Positions 35,530 to 45,459 of a DNA stretch of 64,000 nt are shown piece after piece (within the stretch, counting starts at the first letter, position 1; each line of letters begins with the position of its first letter). Made by a program: the position numbers and the translations under genes. This DNA comes from Streptomyces sp. NBC_01262 (GTDB lineage Bacteria > Actinomycetota > Actinomycetes > Streptomycetales > Streptomycetaceae), in NCBI RefSeq assembly GCF_036226365.1, contig NZ_CP108462.1:2356001-2420000 (forward strand), in the 5' to 3' direction. Under the pieces are notes generated by a model that saw nothing but the letters and a program-made list of their open reading frames with translations, was not told the origin of the DNA and searched no databases.

Positions 35530-35676
35530 TCACTTCTTCTTGCTCTTGCTCGACGGCGTCTGCGACAGCGCGCTGGCCGCAGCCGACTTCTCCGCCTTGG
35601 TCGACGTCTTGTCGGCCAACACCTTGGCAGCTGCAGAAGCAGCCTTCGCGCCGGTCTGACGAGGGTTCTTTGGCAT
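35530..35676 (-). CDS. 48-residue basic, lysine-rich protein
   Basis: ATG 35676 is preceded by AAGGAG at 8 bases. The product opens MPKNPRQTGAKAASAAAKVL, goes on with ADKTSTKAEKSAAASALSQ and ends SSKSKKK. The layout (KN.(.)QTG, two alanine-rich helices, SALSQ) matches a scattered family of small proteins of unknown role that I have seen in various bacteria, sometimes near mobile or defence genes. No membrane or signal features. An upstream in-frame ATG (35682) sits too near the ribosome site. It has its own strong terminator. Confidence 0.7.
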   Translation of the reverse strand: MPKNPRQTGAKAASAAAKVLADKTSTKAEKSAAASALSQTPSSKSKKK

Positions 35677-35904
35677 GGTCATCACTCCTTTCCGAGTTGC
35701 TTTTGCATCGCAGCCCGGAGCGTGATGTCATGCAGGTTCCCACACCGCGCAGGACATCCCGTTCCTGACCGCAACGACCGCCCGGCCTCCTACAAGGCTG
35801 GGCGTTCGTCATTCCGGAAGCTTTCGCCGCCGGAACGTTCTCTTCGCGCCTCATCGGCGCTGTACGCGACCTCTCGCCGTGGTTGTAGTGAACCAATCCA
35901 CTCA

Positions 35905-35943
35905 AAGGGAGGGGCACCAGCCCAGGGCCGACGCCCCTCCCTT
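35905..35943 (-). terminator. probable terminator downstream of nrdJ
   Basis: An 11-base perfect stem AAGGGAGGGGC (35905-35915) with GCCCCTCCCTT (35933-35943) and a 17-base loop, about 65 bases after the nrdJ stop. Confidence 0.6.
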
Positions 35944-35970
35944 CCAGAGATCACGCTTCGGGTTCAGCTA

Positions 35971-35991
35971 CGTCGGATGTTGCATCCGACG
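35971..35991. repeat. hairpin with ATGTTG core near the nrdJ end
   Basis: CGTCGGATG (35971-35979), TTG, CATCCGACG (35983-35991): a perfect 9-base inverted repeat. The 21-base stretch 35977-35997 matches 35430-35450 at 17 positions, and both stem-loops hold the GCAACAT/ATGTTGC word. It could be an nrdJ terminator hairpin or a partner site of the integrase. Confidence 0.5.
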
Positions 35992-36006
35992 CAATTCCGC
36001 CCAGTT

Positions 36007-38919
<2,913 letters not shown>

Positions 38920-38955
38920 GTGCCGCCTCCCAATACAGGCAAAACGCCCTGGAGC

Positions 38956-39013
38956 GCCGCGGTCTTCCCCGCGGCACGGTGTTGTCTGCCGCCCGGGTGC
39001 TCAGGCGCCCGGG
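38956..39013 (-). promoter_or_regulatory. two stem-loops in the nrdR-nrdJ spacer
   Basis: GCCGCGG/CCGCGGC (38956-38962 with 38969-38975) and GCCCGGG/CCCGGGC (38991-38997 with 39007-39013) lie between the nrdR stop and nrdJ start. They could tune the nrdR:nrdJ transcript ratio. I see no cobalamin-riboswitch box here. Confidence 0.35.
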
Positions 39014-39041
39014 CAAGTCTGTGGTTGTTCTGCGTCGCCGG

Positions 39042-39557
39042 TCAGTCGGCGGCGTGGGCGGGAGCGGGGACGTCCATGTCCCCGTCGGGCCCTTGGGTGG
39101 TGCTCTCGTCCGGGGACTGCTCGCGCAGCTCCTCGATGGCCGTCTCGAAGTCGTCCAGCGAGTCGAAAGCGCGGTAGACCGAGGCGAATCGCAGATACGC
39201 GACGAGGTCGAGATCCTGCAGCGGGCCGAGTATCGCGAGACCGACATCGTGGGTCGACAGCTCGGCGCTGCCGGTGGCCCGTACCGCCTCCTCGACGCGC
39301 TGCCCGAGCTGGGCGAGTGCGTCCTCGGTCACGGGACGGCCCTGGCACGCCTTGCGCACTCCGGCGATGACCTTGTTGCGACTGAAGGGTTCGGTGACCC
39401 CGCTTCGCTTGATGACCATCAGCGAGGCCGTCTCCACGGTGGTGAAACGGCGGCCGCAGTCGGGACACTGCCGACGGCGGCGGATCGAAGTGCCGTCATC
39501 GGTGGTGCGGCTGTCGACAACGCGGCTGTCGGGGTGTCTGCAGAAGGGACAGTGCAT
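39042..39557 (-). CDS. nrdR: NrdR transcriptional repressor
   Basis: A 171-residue NrdR. A zinc ribbon occupies the N-terminus (C3 and C6 in [18 protein letters not shown]31 and C34 in [10 protein letters not shown]), followed by an ATP-cone domain ([20 protein letters not shown] ... VEEAVRATG) that senses dATP/ATP. It represses ribonucleotide reductase operons by binding paired NrdR boxes. Two such boxes lie about 120 bases upstream, so it represses itself and nrdJ. ATG start; normal length with an acidic tail. Confidence 0.97.
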   Translation of the reverse strand: MHCPFCRHPDSRVVDSRTTDDGTSIRRRRQCPDCGRRFTTVETASLMVIKRSGVTEPFSRNKVIAGVRKACQGRPVTEDALAQLGQRVEEAVRATGSAELSTHDVGLAILGPLQDLDLVAYLRFASVYRAFDSLDDFETAIEELREQSPDESTTQGPDGDMDVPAPAHAAD

Positions 39558-39674
39558 GTTCCCTCTCCCTCCTCACCCTGAGTGAGCACACGACGATAAG
39601 GCCCACAGGGCCCTTCAAGGCCCCGCGAAGCTGTCACAAGCATAGGCGATCCCCCGGGCCGAAGAGACCCCGGG

Positions 39675-39722
39675 ACCACTACTTGTGGGTGGCTGGCACC
39701 TATGTAACCACTAGATCTGGTG
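39675..39722. promoter_or_regulatory. paired NrdR boxes upstream of nrdR
   Basis: Box 1 ACCACTACTTGTGGGT (39675-39690) and box 2 ACCACTAGATCTGGTG (39707-39722) are 16-base near-palindromes with the ACCACTA start in common. Start-to-start distance is 32 bases, about three helical turns, as is usual for NrdR sites. They lie upstream of nrdR on its promoter side. Confidence 0.8.
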
Positions 39723-39930
39723 GCCTGATGCCCAATCGCGAAGAACCGCGTGTCGTGGCGCACCGGCCGGGGGGAGCCTACGCGAAGCCGTGTTCCGGGT
39801 ATGACGCGGGGCTGCGGCGACACGCTGGGTGTACGTATTGTCACGGCACGCTCATGATGGTCGAATAGCGACGGAGCGATGGAAATTCCGTGATCATTCG
39901 AATCCGCATTCGATCTATACACCCAATCTC

Positions 39931-39978
39931 TTGATCCTGTCAGCCGATCTGTATAAATTCACTCGAACGTGTGTTTGG
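39931..39978 (+). promoter_or_regulatory. lexA promoter with SOS box
   Basis: TTGATC (39931-39936) and TAAATT (39954-39959) at 17-base spacing form a plausible -35/-10. Directly downstream, TCGAACGTGTGTTTGG (39963-39978) matches the Gram-positive/actinobacterial SOS box TCGAACnnnnGTTCGA with one arm imperfect. LexA bound here would block its own transcription. Confidence 0.75.
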
Positions 39979-40039
39979 CGCAACCTTTCGAAAGCAACTA
40001 CCGTTGTCGTACTAGGGAGAACACTCGAAAGGGGCCGCC

Positions 40040-40810
40040 GTGACCACCACCGCAAGCAGCGCCACACTGACCGCCCAGGACCGCTCCCAGGACCGGCTAC
40101 GCCCAATGGACGCGATGAACGACGACACACCCAAGCCCGCACGCTCGCTTCCCGGTCGACCTCCGGGCATCAGGGCGGACAGCTCCGGCCTGACCGATCG
40201 CCAGCGCCGGGTCATCGAGGTGATCCGGGATTCCGTCCAGCGCCGCGGCTACCCACCGTCCATGCGCGAGATCGGCCAGGCGGTGGGGCTGTCCAGCACC
40301 TCGTCGGTGGCCCACCAACTGATGGCCCTGGAGCGCAAGGGCTTCCTGCGCCGCGACCCGCACCGGCCGCGCGCCTACGAGGTGCGCGGATCCGACACAT
40401 CGGCGGTGCAGCCGACGGACACCGCCGGCAAGCCGTCCGCCTCATACGTGCCGCTGGTCGGCCGGATCGCGGCCGGTGGCCCGATCCTGGCCGAGGAGTC
40501 GGTCGAGGATGTCTTTCCGCTGCCGCGTCAGCTGGTCGGCGACGGCGAGCTCTTCGTGCTGAAGGTCGTCGGTGACTCGATGACGGAAGCGGCCATCGTG
40601 GACGGCGACTGGGTCACCGTGCGCAGGCAGCAGGTCGCCGAGAACGGCGACATCGTCGCGGCGATGCTCGACGGCGAAGCCACCGTCAAGCGCTTCAAGC
40701 GCGAGGACGGACACGTCTGGCTGCTGCCGCACAACTCCGCGTACGAGCCGATCCTCGGCGACGAGGCGACCATCCTCGGCAAGGTGGTGGCGGTGTTGCG
40801 CCGGGTCTGA
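40040..40810 (+). CDS. lexA: LexA repressor of the SOS response
   Basis: A 256-residue LexA. The winged helix (about 50-115) has [27 protein letters not shown] followed by [15 protein letters not shown]. The self-cleavage site is A145-G146 (GRIAAGGP), with catalytic S180 (VGDSMTEA) and K217 (ATVKRFK). RecA-ssDNA triggers cleavage and induces repair genes. The roughly 45-residue N-terminal tail and GTG start after GAAAGGGG match Streptomyces LexA. An SOS box lies upstream. Confidence 0.97.
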   Translation: MTTTASSATLTAQDRSQDRLRPMDAMNDDTPKPARSLPGRPPGIRADSSGLTDRQRRVIEVIRDSVQRRGYPPSMREIGQAVGLSSTSSVAHQLMALERKGFLRRDPHRPRAYEVRGSDTSAVQPTDTAGKPSASYVPLVGRIAAGGPILAEESVEDVFPLPRQLVGDGELFVLKVVGDSMTEAAIVDGDWVTVRRQQVAENGDIVAAMLDGEATVKRFKREDGHVWLLPHNSAYEPILGDEATILGKVVAVLRRV

Positions 40811-40829
40811 TTATGGCCCGCCCTAGTAC

Positions 40830-40867
40830 CGGGGCCCCGAGACCACTGCGCCGGTCTCGGGGCCCCG
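40830..40867. terminator. bidirectional terminator between lexA and the dinG-like gene
   Basis: Perfect 15-base stem (40830-40844 with 40853-40867, starting CGGGGCCCCGAGACC) and an 8-base loop between the converging stops. Confidence 0.82.
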
Positions 40868-40890
40868 CGTTGCGCTCGGCCGGATGGTGC

Positions 40891-42897
40891 TCAGTCGCCT
40901 TCTACGGCGGTCACGGCGCTCTCCTGTACGTCGATGGCGGCCAGCGACTTCCGCACCTGGTTGCGGTCGGTCGTGTACCAGAGGTCCGGCATCGTGTTGC
41001 GCAGGAAGCCGCCGTAACGGGCGGTGGCGAGCCGGGGATCAAGGACGGCGACCACGCCGCGGTCACCCGTGGCACGGATGAGCCGGCCGGCGCCCTGGGC
41101 CATCAGCAGGGCGGCGTGGGTGGCGGCGACGGCCATGAAGCCATTGCCGCCGTGTTCCTCGACAGCCTTCTGGCGGGCGCTCATCAGCGGATCGTCGGGG
41201 CGCGGGAAGGGGATCCGGTCCATGACCACCAGCTGGCAGCTCGCCCCCGGCACATCCACGCCCTGCCAGAGGGAGAGGGTGCCGAACAGGCAGGTGCGGG
41301 CGTCGTCGGCGAAGCGGCGGATCAGCTCGCCGAGGGTCTCCTCGCCCTGCAGCAGGATCGGGTGGTCGAGCCGCCCGCGCAGCGACTCGGCGGCCGCCTG
41401 CGCGCCGCGCATCGACGAGAAGAGGCCGAGGGTGCGGCCGCCCGCCGCCTCGATCAGCTCGGCGAGCTCGTCCAGCATGTCCTCACGGCCGCTGTCCCGG
41501 CCCGGCTGGGAGAGGTGCTTGGCCACGTAGAGGATGCCCTGCTTGCGGTAGTCGAAGGGCGAGCCGACATCGAGGCCCTTCCACACCGGCAGGTCCTCGT
41601 CCTCCGTGCCCTGGGTGCCCTCGGGCGGCAGGCCGAGGGAGGCGCCGACGCCGTTGAAGTCGCCGCCGATCTTGAGGGTGGCGGAGGTGAGCACGACCGA
41701 GCGCTCGTTGAAGAGCTTCTCCCGCAGCAGCCCCGAGACATTGAGCGGAGCGACGCGCAGTGACGCACCGAAGCGGTCGTGGCGTTCGTACCAGAGCACG
41801 TCGTATTCGGAGCCCTCGACGATGCGCTCGGCGACCTCATGGACGTTCTCCACGGAAGCGCGGGCCATCTTGCGCACCGCGTCCTCGTCCTGGACGGAGC
41901 GGTCGCGGGTCTCACCGAGGGAGGTGAGCACCAGGCGGCAGGCGTCGCGCAGTGCCATGAGGGCGTACGAGAGGTCCTCGGGAAGCTCTTCCAGACGGCC
42001 GGGGAGAGCGAGCTCCATCAGCCGCTCGAAGCCCTCGGAGGCGCTGAGCAGGGCGTCGGCGGCCTTCTCGTTGACGAGGCGGGAGGCGAGCTTGACGGCC
42101 CGGTTGACGCGGCCGGGGGTGAGCTCGCCGGTGGCGACGCCGGTGACCCGGGAGACCAGCTCATGGGCCTCGTCGACGATCAGCACCTCGTGCGAGGGCA
42201 GTACGGGGGCGCCTTCGAGTGCGTCGATGGCCAGCAGGGCGTGGTTGGTGACCACGACATCGGCCAGTTTGGCGCGCTCGCGGGCGGCCTCGGCGAAGCA
42301 CTCGGCGCCGTACGCGCAGCGCTGGGCGCCCAGGCATTCGCGGGAGGTGACGGAGATCTGGGACCAGGCGCGGTCGGAGACCCCGGGGGTGAGGTCGTCG
42401 CGGTCGCCGGTCTCGGTCTCGTCCGACCAGTCGCGCAGCCGCAGCAGGTCTTTCCCGAGCTTGCTGGTGGGCGCGGCGGCCTCGAAGGGGTCGAAGAGCC
42501 CCTCGCCCTCGCCGTCCTCCTGGGGGACGCCCTCGTGCAGCCGGTGCAGGCACAGATAGTTCGAACGGCCCTTGAGCATCGCGTACTGCGGCTCGCGGCG
42601 CAGGAGCGGATGCAGGGCCTCCACGGTGCGCGGAAGGTCGCGCTGCACGAGCTGGCGCTGGAGGGCGATGGTCGCGGTGGCGACCACCACGCGCTCGCCG
42701 TGCGCGAGGGCGGGCACCAGATATCCGAGGGATTTTCCGGTGCCGGTGCCGGCCTGGACCAGCAGGTGGGAGCCGTCGTCGACAGCGGCTTCGACGGCCT
42801 CGGCCATGGCGACCTGGCCGGGGCGCTCCACGCCGCCGACCGCGGTGACGGCGGCGTGGAGAAGCTCGGAGAGGGGGGTCGGAGATGAGGCGCTCAT
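40891..42897 (-). CDS. dinG: DinG/XPD-type iron-sulfur DNA helicase
   Basis: A 668-residue superfamily 2 helicase. Walker A is AGTGTGKS near residue 49; four cysteines placed as in the XPD/DinG 4Fe-4S domain are visible (NYLCLHR, then SRECLGAQRCAYGAECF); the DEAH box is VDEAHEL; motif VI lies in QGAGRLIRATGDRGV. A 5'-3' helicase that unwinds forks, R-loops or G4 DNA. It converges on lexA. No SOS box seen directly upstream of it. The exact orthology (DinG or YoaA) is not settled. Confidence 0.9.
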   Translation of the reverse strand: MSASSPTPLSELLHAAVTAVGGVERPGQVAMAEAVEAAVDDGSHLLVQAGTGTGKSLGYLVPALAHGERVVVATATIALQRQLVQRDLPRTVEALHPLLRREPQYAMLKGRSNYLCLHRLHEGVPQEDGEGEGLFDPFEAAAPTSKLGKDLLRLRDWSDETETGDRDDLTPGVSDRAWSQISVTSRECLGAQRCAYGAECFAEAARERAKLADVVVTNHALLAIDALEGAPVLPSHEVLIVDEAHELVSRVTGVATGELTPGRVNRAVKLASRLVNEKAADALLSASEGFERLMELALPGRLEELPEDLSYALMALRDACRLVLTSLGETRDRSVQDEDAVRKMARASVENVHEVAERIVEGSEYDVLWYERHDRFGASLRVAPLNVSGLLREKLFNERSVVLTSATLKIGGDFNGVGASLGLPPEGTQGTEDEDLPVWKGLDVGSPFDYRKQGILYVAKHLSQPGRDSGREDMLDELAELIEAAGGRTLGLFSSMRGAQAAAESLRGRLDHPILLQGEETLGELIRRFADDARTCLFGTLSLWQGVDVPGASCQLVVMDRIPFPRPDDPLMSARQKAVEEHGGNGFMAVAATHAALLMAQGAGRLIRATGDRGVVAVLDPRLATARYGGFLRNTMPDLWYTTDRNQVRKSLAAIDVQESAVTAVEGD

Positions 42898-42946
42898 AGA
42901 CCCACCAGCGTACGGTGCCCCACTGACAACGCGGACGCGTACGCGG

Positions 42947-44710
42947 TCACGGAGCGTGCAGCGGGTTCTCGACGGTGCCGTGCACGGCGGCGTGCGGCCG
43001 CTCGGGGCGGTCGCGGTAGCCGTCGAGGTGGAGCCGGTTGCGGTTCAGGCACAGGCGGTCGATGCGCGGGAGCAGGAGGTCGAAGGCGGCGAAGCGCTCC
43101 TTCAGCTCGGGGAAGCGGTCGTGGTGGCGGAGGATCTCGTCCCGTACGAGGGTCCAGAATTCGCGCTCGGGGACGCCGAGCTGGTCCTCGCAGAGCGGGG
43201 CGAGATACCGGAAGACACCGATGAAGAGCCCGGAATGGATGAACTGGGTGAGGAAGGCGGGCTCCTCGGTGAGCAGCACGGCCCGTACGTCCTCGGGCAT
43301 CGAGGCGTGCTCGGGCAGCCGCTCGGCGCTGACGTTGATGTCGTCGACGAAGTCCTTGACCGCGAGCCGGACCGGGATGTCGTGGTCGTCGAAGACGACG
43401 ATGGCGTTCTCGCCGTGCGGTGAGAAGACGGTGCCGTACTGGTAGAGGAAGTGCAGCAGCGGGGGCAGCAGTGCGGCGAAGAGCCTGCGGAGCCAGACGC
43501 GCGGGGCCAGCCCGGAGCGGGTGACGAGCTCGGCGGTGAAGGAGCGGCCGTCGCGGTCGGTGTGGAGCAGGGCCGCCAGGGTGCGGGCATGTTCGCCGGG
43601 TGCGAGGTGGCGGGCGAGGGGCTCGCGCCAGATCGCGCCGAGGAGTTCCTTGTACTGGTACGGGACCGAGGGCAGGTGGTCGTAGACCGGGTGCTCGACG
43701 GTGACGGAGGCGACCTCGCCGAGCAGGATGACCCGGGTCTCGTCGCGGAGGAAGGGGTCGGCGTCGCGCAGGGCGTGCACCCAGGCGGTGACGGCGGGGG
43801 CGGCGAGGGTGCGTTCGGTGGGGAGTCCGCGCCAGACCAGGGTGTTGAGGATGGACAGCGGGAGCTTGACGGTGTGGCGGTCGGGGCGGGTGGTGTTGAG
43901 GAAGGTGCGGATCGACTGCTGGGGCAGTCTGAGGTCATTGTCGGTGGTGAGTGGAATGATGTTTCTGTCCGCGATTGAGGGGGTGAACAGTGGTACGACG
44001 ACTTCGTCCCACTGCCAGGGGTGCACGGGCAGATAGAGGTAGTCGGCCGGGTCGAGGCCGCGGTTCGTGAGTTCGGCGTCGAAGGTCCGGAGGATGTCCG
44101 GGTCCAGCTCGCGTGCGTAGAGAAGGGCGGGGTCCTCCAGGCCGGCGGTGCCGCGGTAGGCAGCGGGGCCTTTGCGGACGGCGATCCAGGGCAGGGGCTG
44201 GGCTCGGCGGGCCTCGGGGGTCCAGCGGGCGGCGTCGGTTGCGGAGAAACCGAGGCGGCCCTTGTTGAGGACGAGCCAGGGGTGGCCGGTCTGGTGGCCT
44301 TCGAGCTCGGCGTAGTCCAGATCGGCGAGTTCGGCTGCGGTGGCGCCGGTGTGGTCAAGGCGGGCGTCGGCGGCGAGGGTCGCGCTGAGTTCGCGCAGGA
44401 GGTGGCCGAGGGTGTCGCCCTCGATGGCGAGGGCGGTGTCGTGGCCGTGCCTGACGAAGTGGAAGGGGTCGCCGGTGGGGGTGATCGAGGCGGGGTCGAC
44501 ACGCCAGCTGCCGTACGCCCCGCGGCGGGCGTGGAAGCGGTAGGTGATGTCCGCGGTGAGAGGGAGCCGGTAGGCGCCGGGTCCGGCGGTGGGGTCGGGC
44601 TCGGGGGTGAGGACTTCTTCGTAGGCGAATTCGGAGAGGAGTTTCGCGAGTAAGCGGCGGCCGACTCGGTGCCAGGTCTCCTCGTCGAGTTCCGGGGGGA
44701 GGTGCAGCAC
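42947..44710 (-). CDS. IucA/IucC-family siderophore synthetase (last step type)
   Basis: A 587-residue NRPS-independent siderophore (NIS) synthetase. The nucleotide-binding motif ELEGHQTGHPWLVLNKGRLGFS is near residue 137, and the aspartate-rich motif FSPHGENAIVVFDDHDIPVRLAVKDF with R and D residues near 420-445 is typical. The C-terminal ferric-reductase-like FhuF end is not present. It joins a carboxylate to an amine or hydroxylamine using ATP. It lies fourth in the operon aminotransferase, synthetase, acetyltransferase, synthetase. The sequence resembles DesD-type condensing enzymes, but which citrate or dicarboxylate it uses cannot be told. Confidence 0.9.
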   Translation of the reverse strand: MLHLPPELDEETWHRVGRRLLAKLLSEFAYEEVLTPEPDPTAGPGAYRLPLTADITYRFHARRGAYGSWRVDPASITPTGDPFHFVRHGHDTALAIEGDTLGHLLRELSATLAADARLDHTGATAAELADLDYAELEGHQTGHPWLVLNKGRLGFSATDAARWTPEARRAQPLPWIAVRKGPAAYRGTAGLEDPALLYARELDPDILRTFDAELTNRGLDPADYLYLPVHPWQWDEVVVPLFTPSIADRNIIPLTTDNDLRLPQQSIRTFLNTTRPDRHTVKLPLSILNTLVWRGLPTERTLAAPAVTAWVHALRDADPFLRDETRVILLGEVASVTVEHPVYDHLPSVPYQYKELLGAIWREPLARHLAPGEHARTLAALLHTDRDGRSFTAELVTRSGLAPRVWLRRLFAALLPPLLHFLYQYGTVFSPHGENAIVVFDDHDIPVRLAVKDFVDDINVSAERLPEHASMPEDVRAVLLTEEPAFLTQFIHSGLFIGVFRYLAPLCEDQLGVPEREFWTLVRDEILRHHDRFPELKERFAAFDLLLPRIDRLCLNRNRLHLDGYRDRPERPHAAVHGTVENPLHAP

Positions 44711-44755
44711 GTTTCTTGCTCCTAGGGGGCCTGGAGAACGGGAGGAGGTGACGGA

Positions 44756-45442
44756 CTAGAGGAGGTGGCGGAATGCGCGGTCGCGGATCATGAGCGCGGC
44801 GCGCTTGCCCGGCAGTTCGAGTTCGGCGGAGAAGCGGAAGCCGGCGGTGAGGAAGGCCGCGACGGAGGGGGTGTTGCGCAGATCGGGTTCGGCGACGACA
44901 CGGGCGCAGGCGGGCCGGTGGTCGAGGATCTGCTCGGCGACCGCGCGCAGCAGGGTGGCGCCGAGGCCACGGGCGCGGTCGCTGACTCCGCCGATGAGCA
45001 GGTGGATGCCGGTGTCGTGCGGCCTGGCCGGGTAGTAGCGGGCGACGGGGTCGAGGTCGGCCCGGTAGACCTCCCAGTAGCTCATCGGGGTGTCGTCCAG
45101 GACGCCGAGGCAAGGGACGCTTCGGCCGTCGCCGTCGAGCTGTGCTCGCAGATGCTTCTCGGCGATCGCGGGCGGGCCGTCCAGCTCCCAGAACTCGGCC
45201 ACCGTGGGGTCGTTCATCCAGTGGGTGACGATCGGCAGGTCACGGTCGAGGTCGATGGGTACGAGCCGGAAGGTGCCGGCGGAAGTGTCGGCGGGGCTCC
45301 AGTCGGCTACTCCGTCCAGGAGGTCGTCGAGGGCGGCCGGTGGGGCGGGCCGTACGGCGGGGTCCTCGGCGAAGAGGGCGAGGACTTCGGGCGGCAGCTT
45401 GAGGTCGAGGGTGTCCTCGGGGCCGGCGTCGGCGGTGGTCAT
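44756..45442 (-). CDS. IucB/RhbD-type N-acetyltransferase of siderophore biosynthesis
   Basis: A 228-residue protein. After a 75-residue linker the GNAT-like domain of the siderophore type starts: DRDLPIVTHWMNDPTVAEFWELDGP, YWEVYRADLDPVARYYPARPHDTGIHLLIG and GLGATLLRAVAEQIL. The WEVYRADxDP segment is the signature of hydroxylysine/diamine O- or N-acetylases in NIS pathways. It would transfer an acetyl (or larger acyl) group from CoA to a hydroxylated amine. Lies 17 bases after the upstream synthetase and 45 before the next. Confidence 0.88.
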   Translation of the reverse strand: MTTADAGPEDTLDLKLPPEVLALFAEDPAVRPAPPAALDDLLDGVADWSPADTSAGTFRLVPIDLDRDLPIVTHWMNDPTVAEFWELDGPPAIAEKHLRAQLDGDGRSVPCLGVLDDTPMSYWEVYRADLDPVARYYPARPHDTGIHLLIGGVSDRARGLGATLLRAVAEQILDHRPACARVVAEPDLRNTPSVAAFLTAGFRFSAELELPGKRAALMIRDRAFRHLL

Positions 45443-45459
45443 CGTGGGCTGCCCTCCCG

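Larger units (their letters stand above)
35677..36006. other. intergenic region between nrdJ and the small basic-protein gene
   Basis: About 330 bases. It holds the promoter of the small gene, which I cannot place exactly, a probable nrdJ terminator (35905-35943) and a second hairpin (35971-35991). The plus-strand frames that cross here are shadows without ribosome sites. Otherwise nothing identified. Confidence 0.5.
39558..40039. other. divergent intergenic region of nrdR and lexA
   Basis: 480 bases between the nrdR start and lexA start. Left part: nrdR promoter with paired NrdR boxes. Right part: AT-richer lexA promoter with an SOS box. Between about 39730 and 39920 I see no gene or strong hairpin. 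Confidence 0.6.

Noticed and set aside
31723..35990. A classical insertion sequence with DDE transposase and terminal repeats
   Set aside because: No DDE-type gene and no matching terminal inverted repeats at both ends; the genes are tyrosine-recombinase type.
38920..39041. Cobalamin riboswitch before nrdJ
   Set aside because: The spacer is only about 120 bases and shows GC stem-loops but no B12-box-like sequence.
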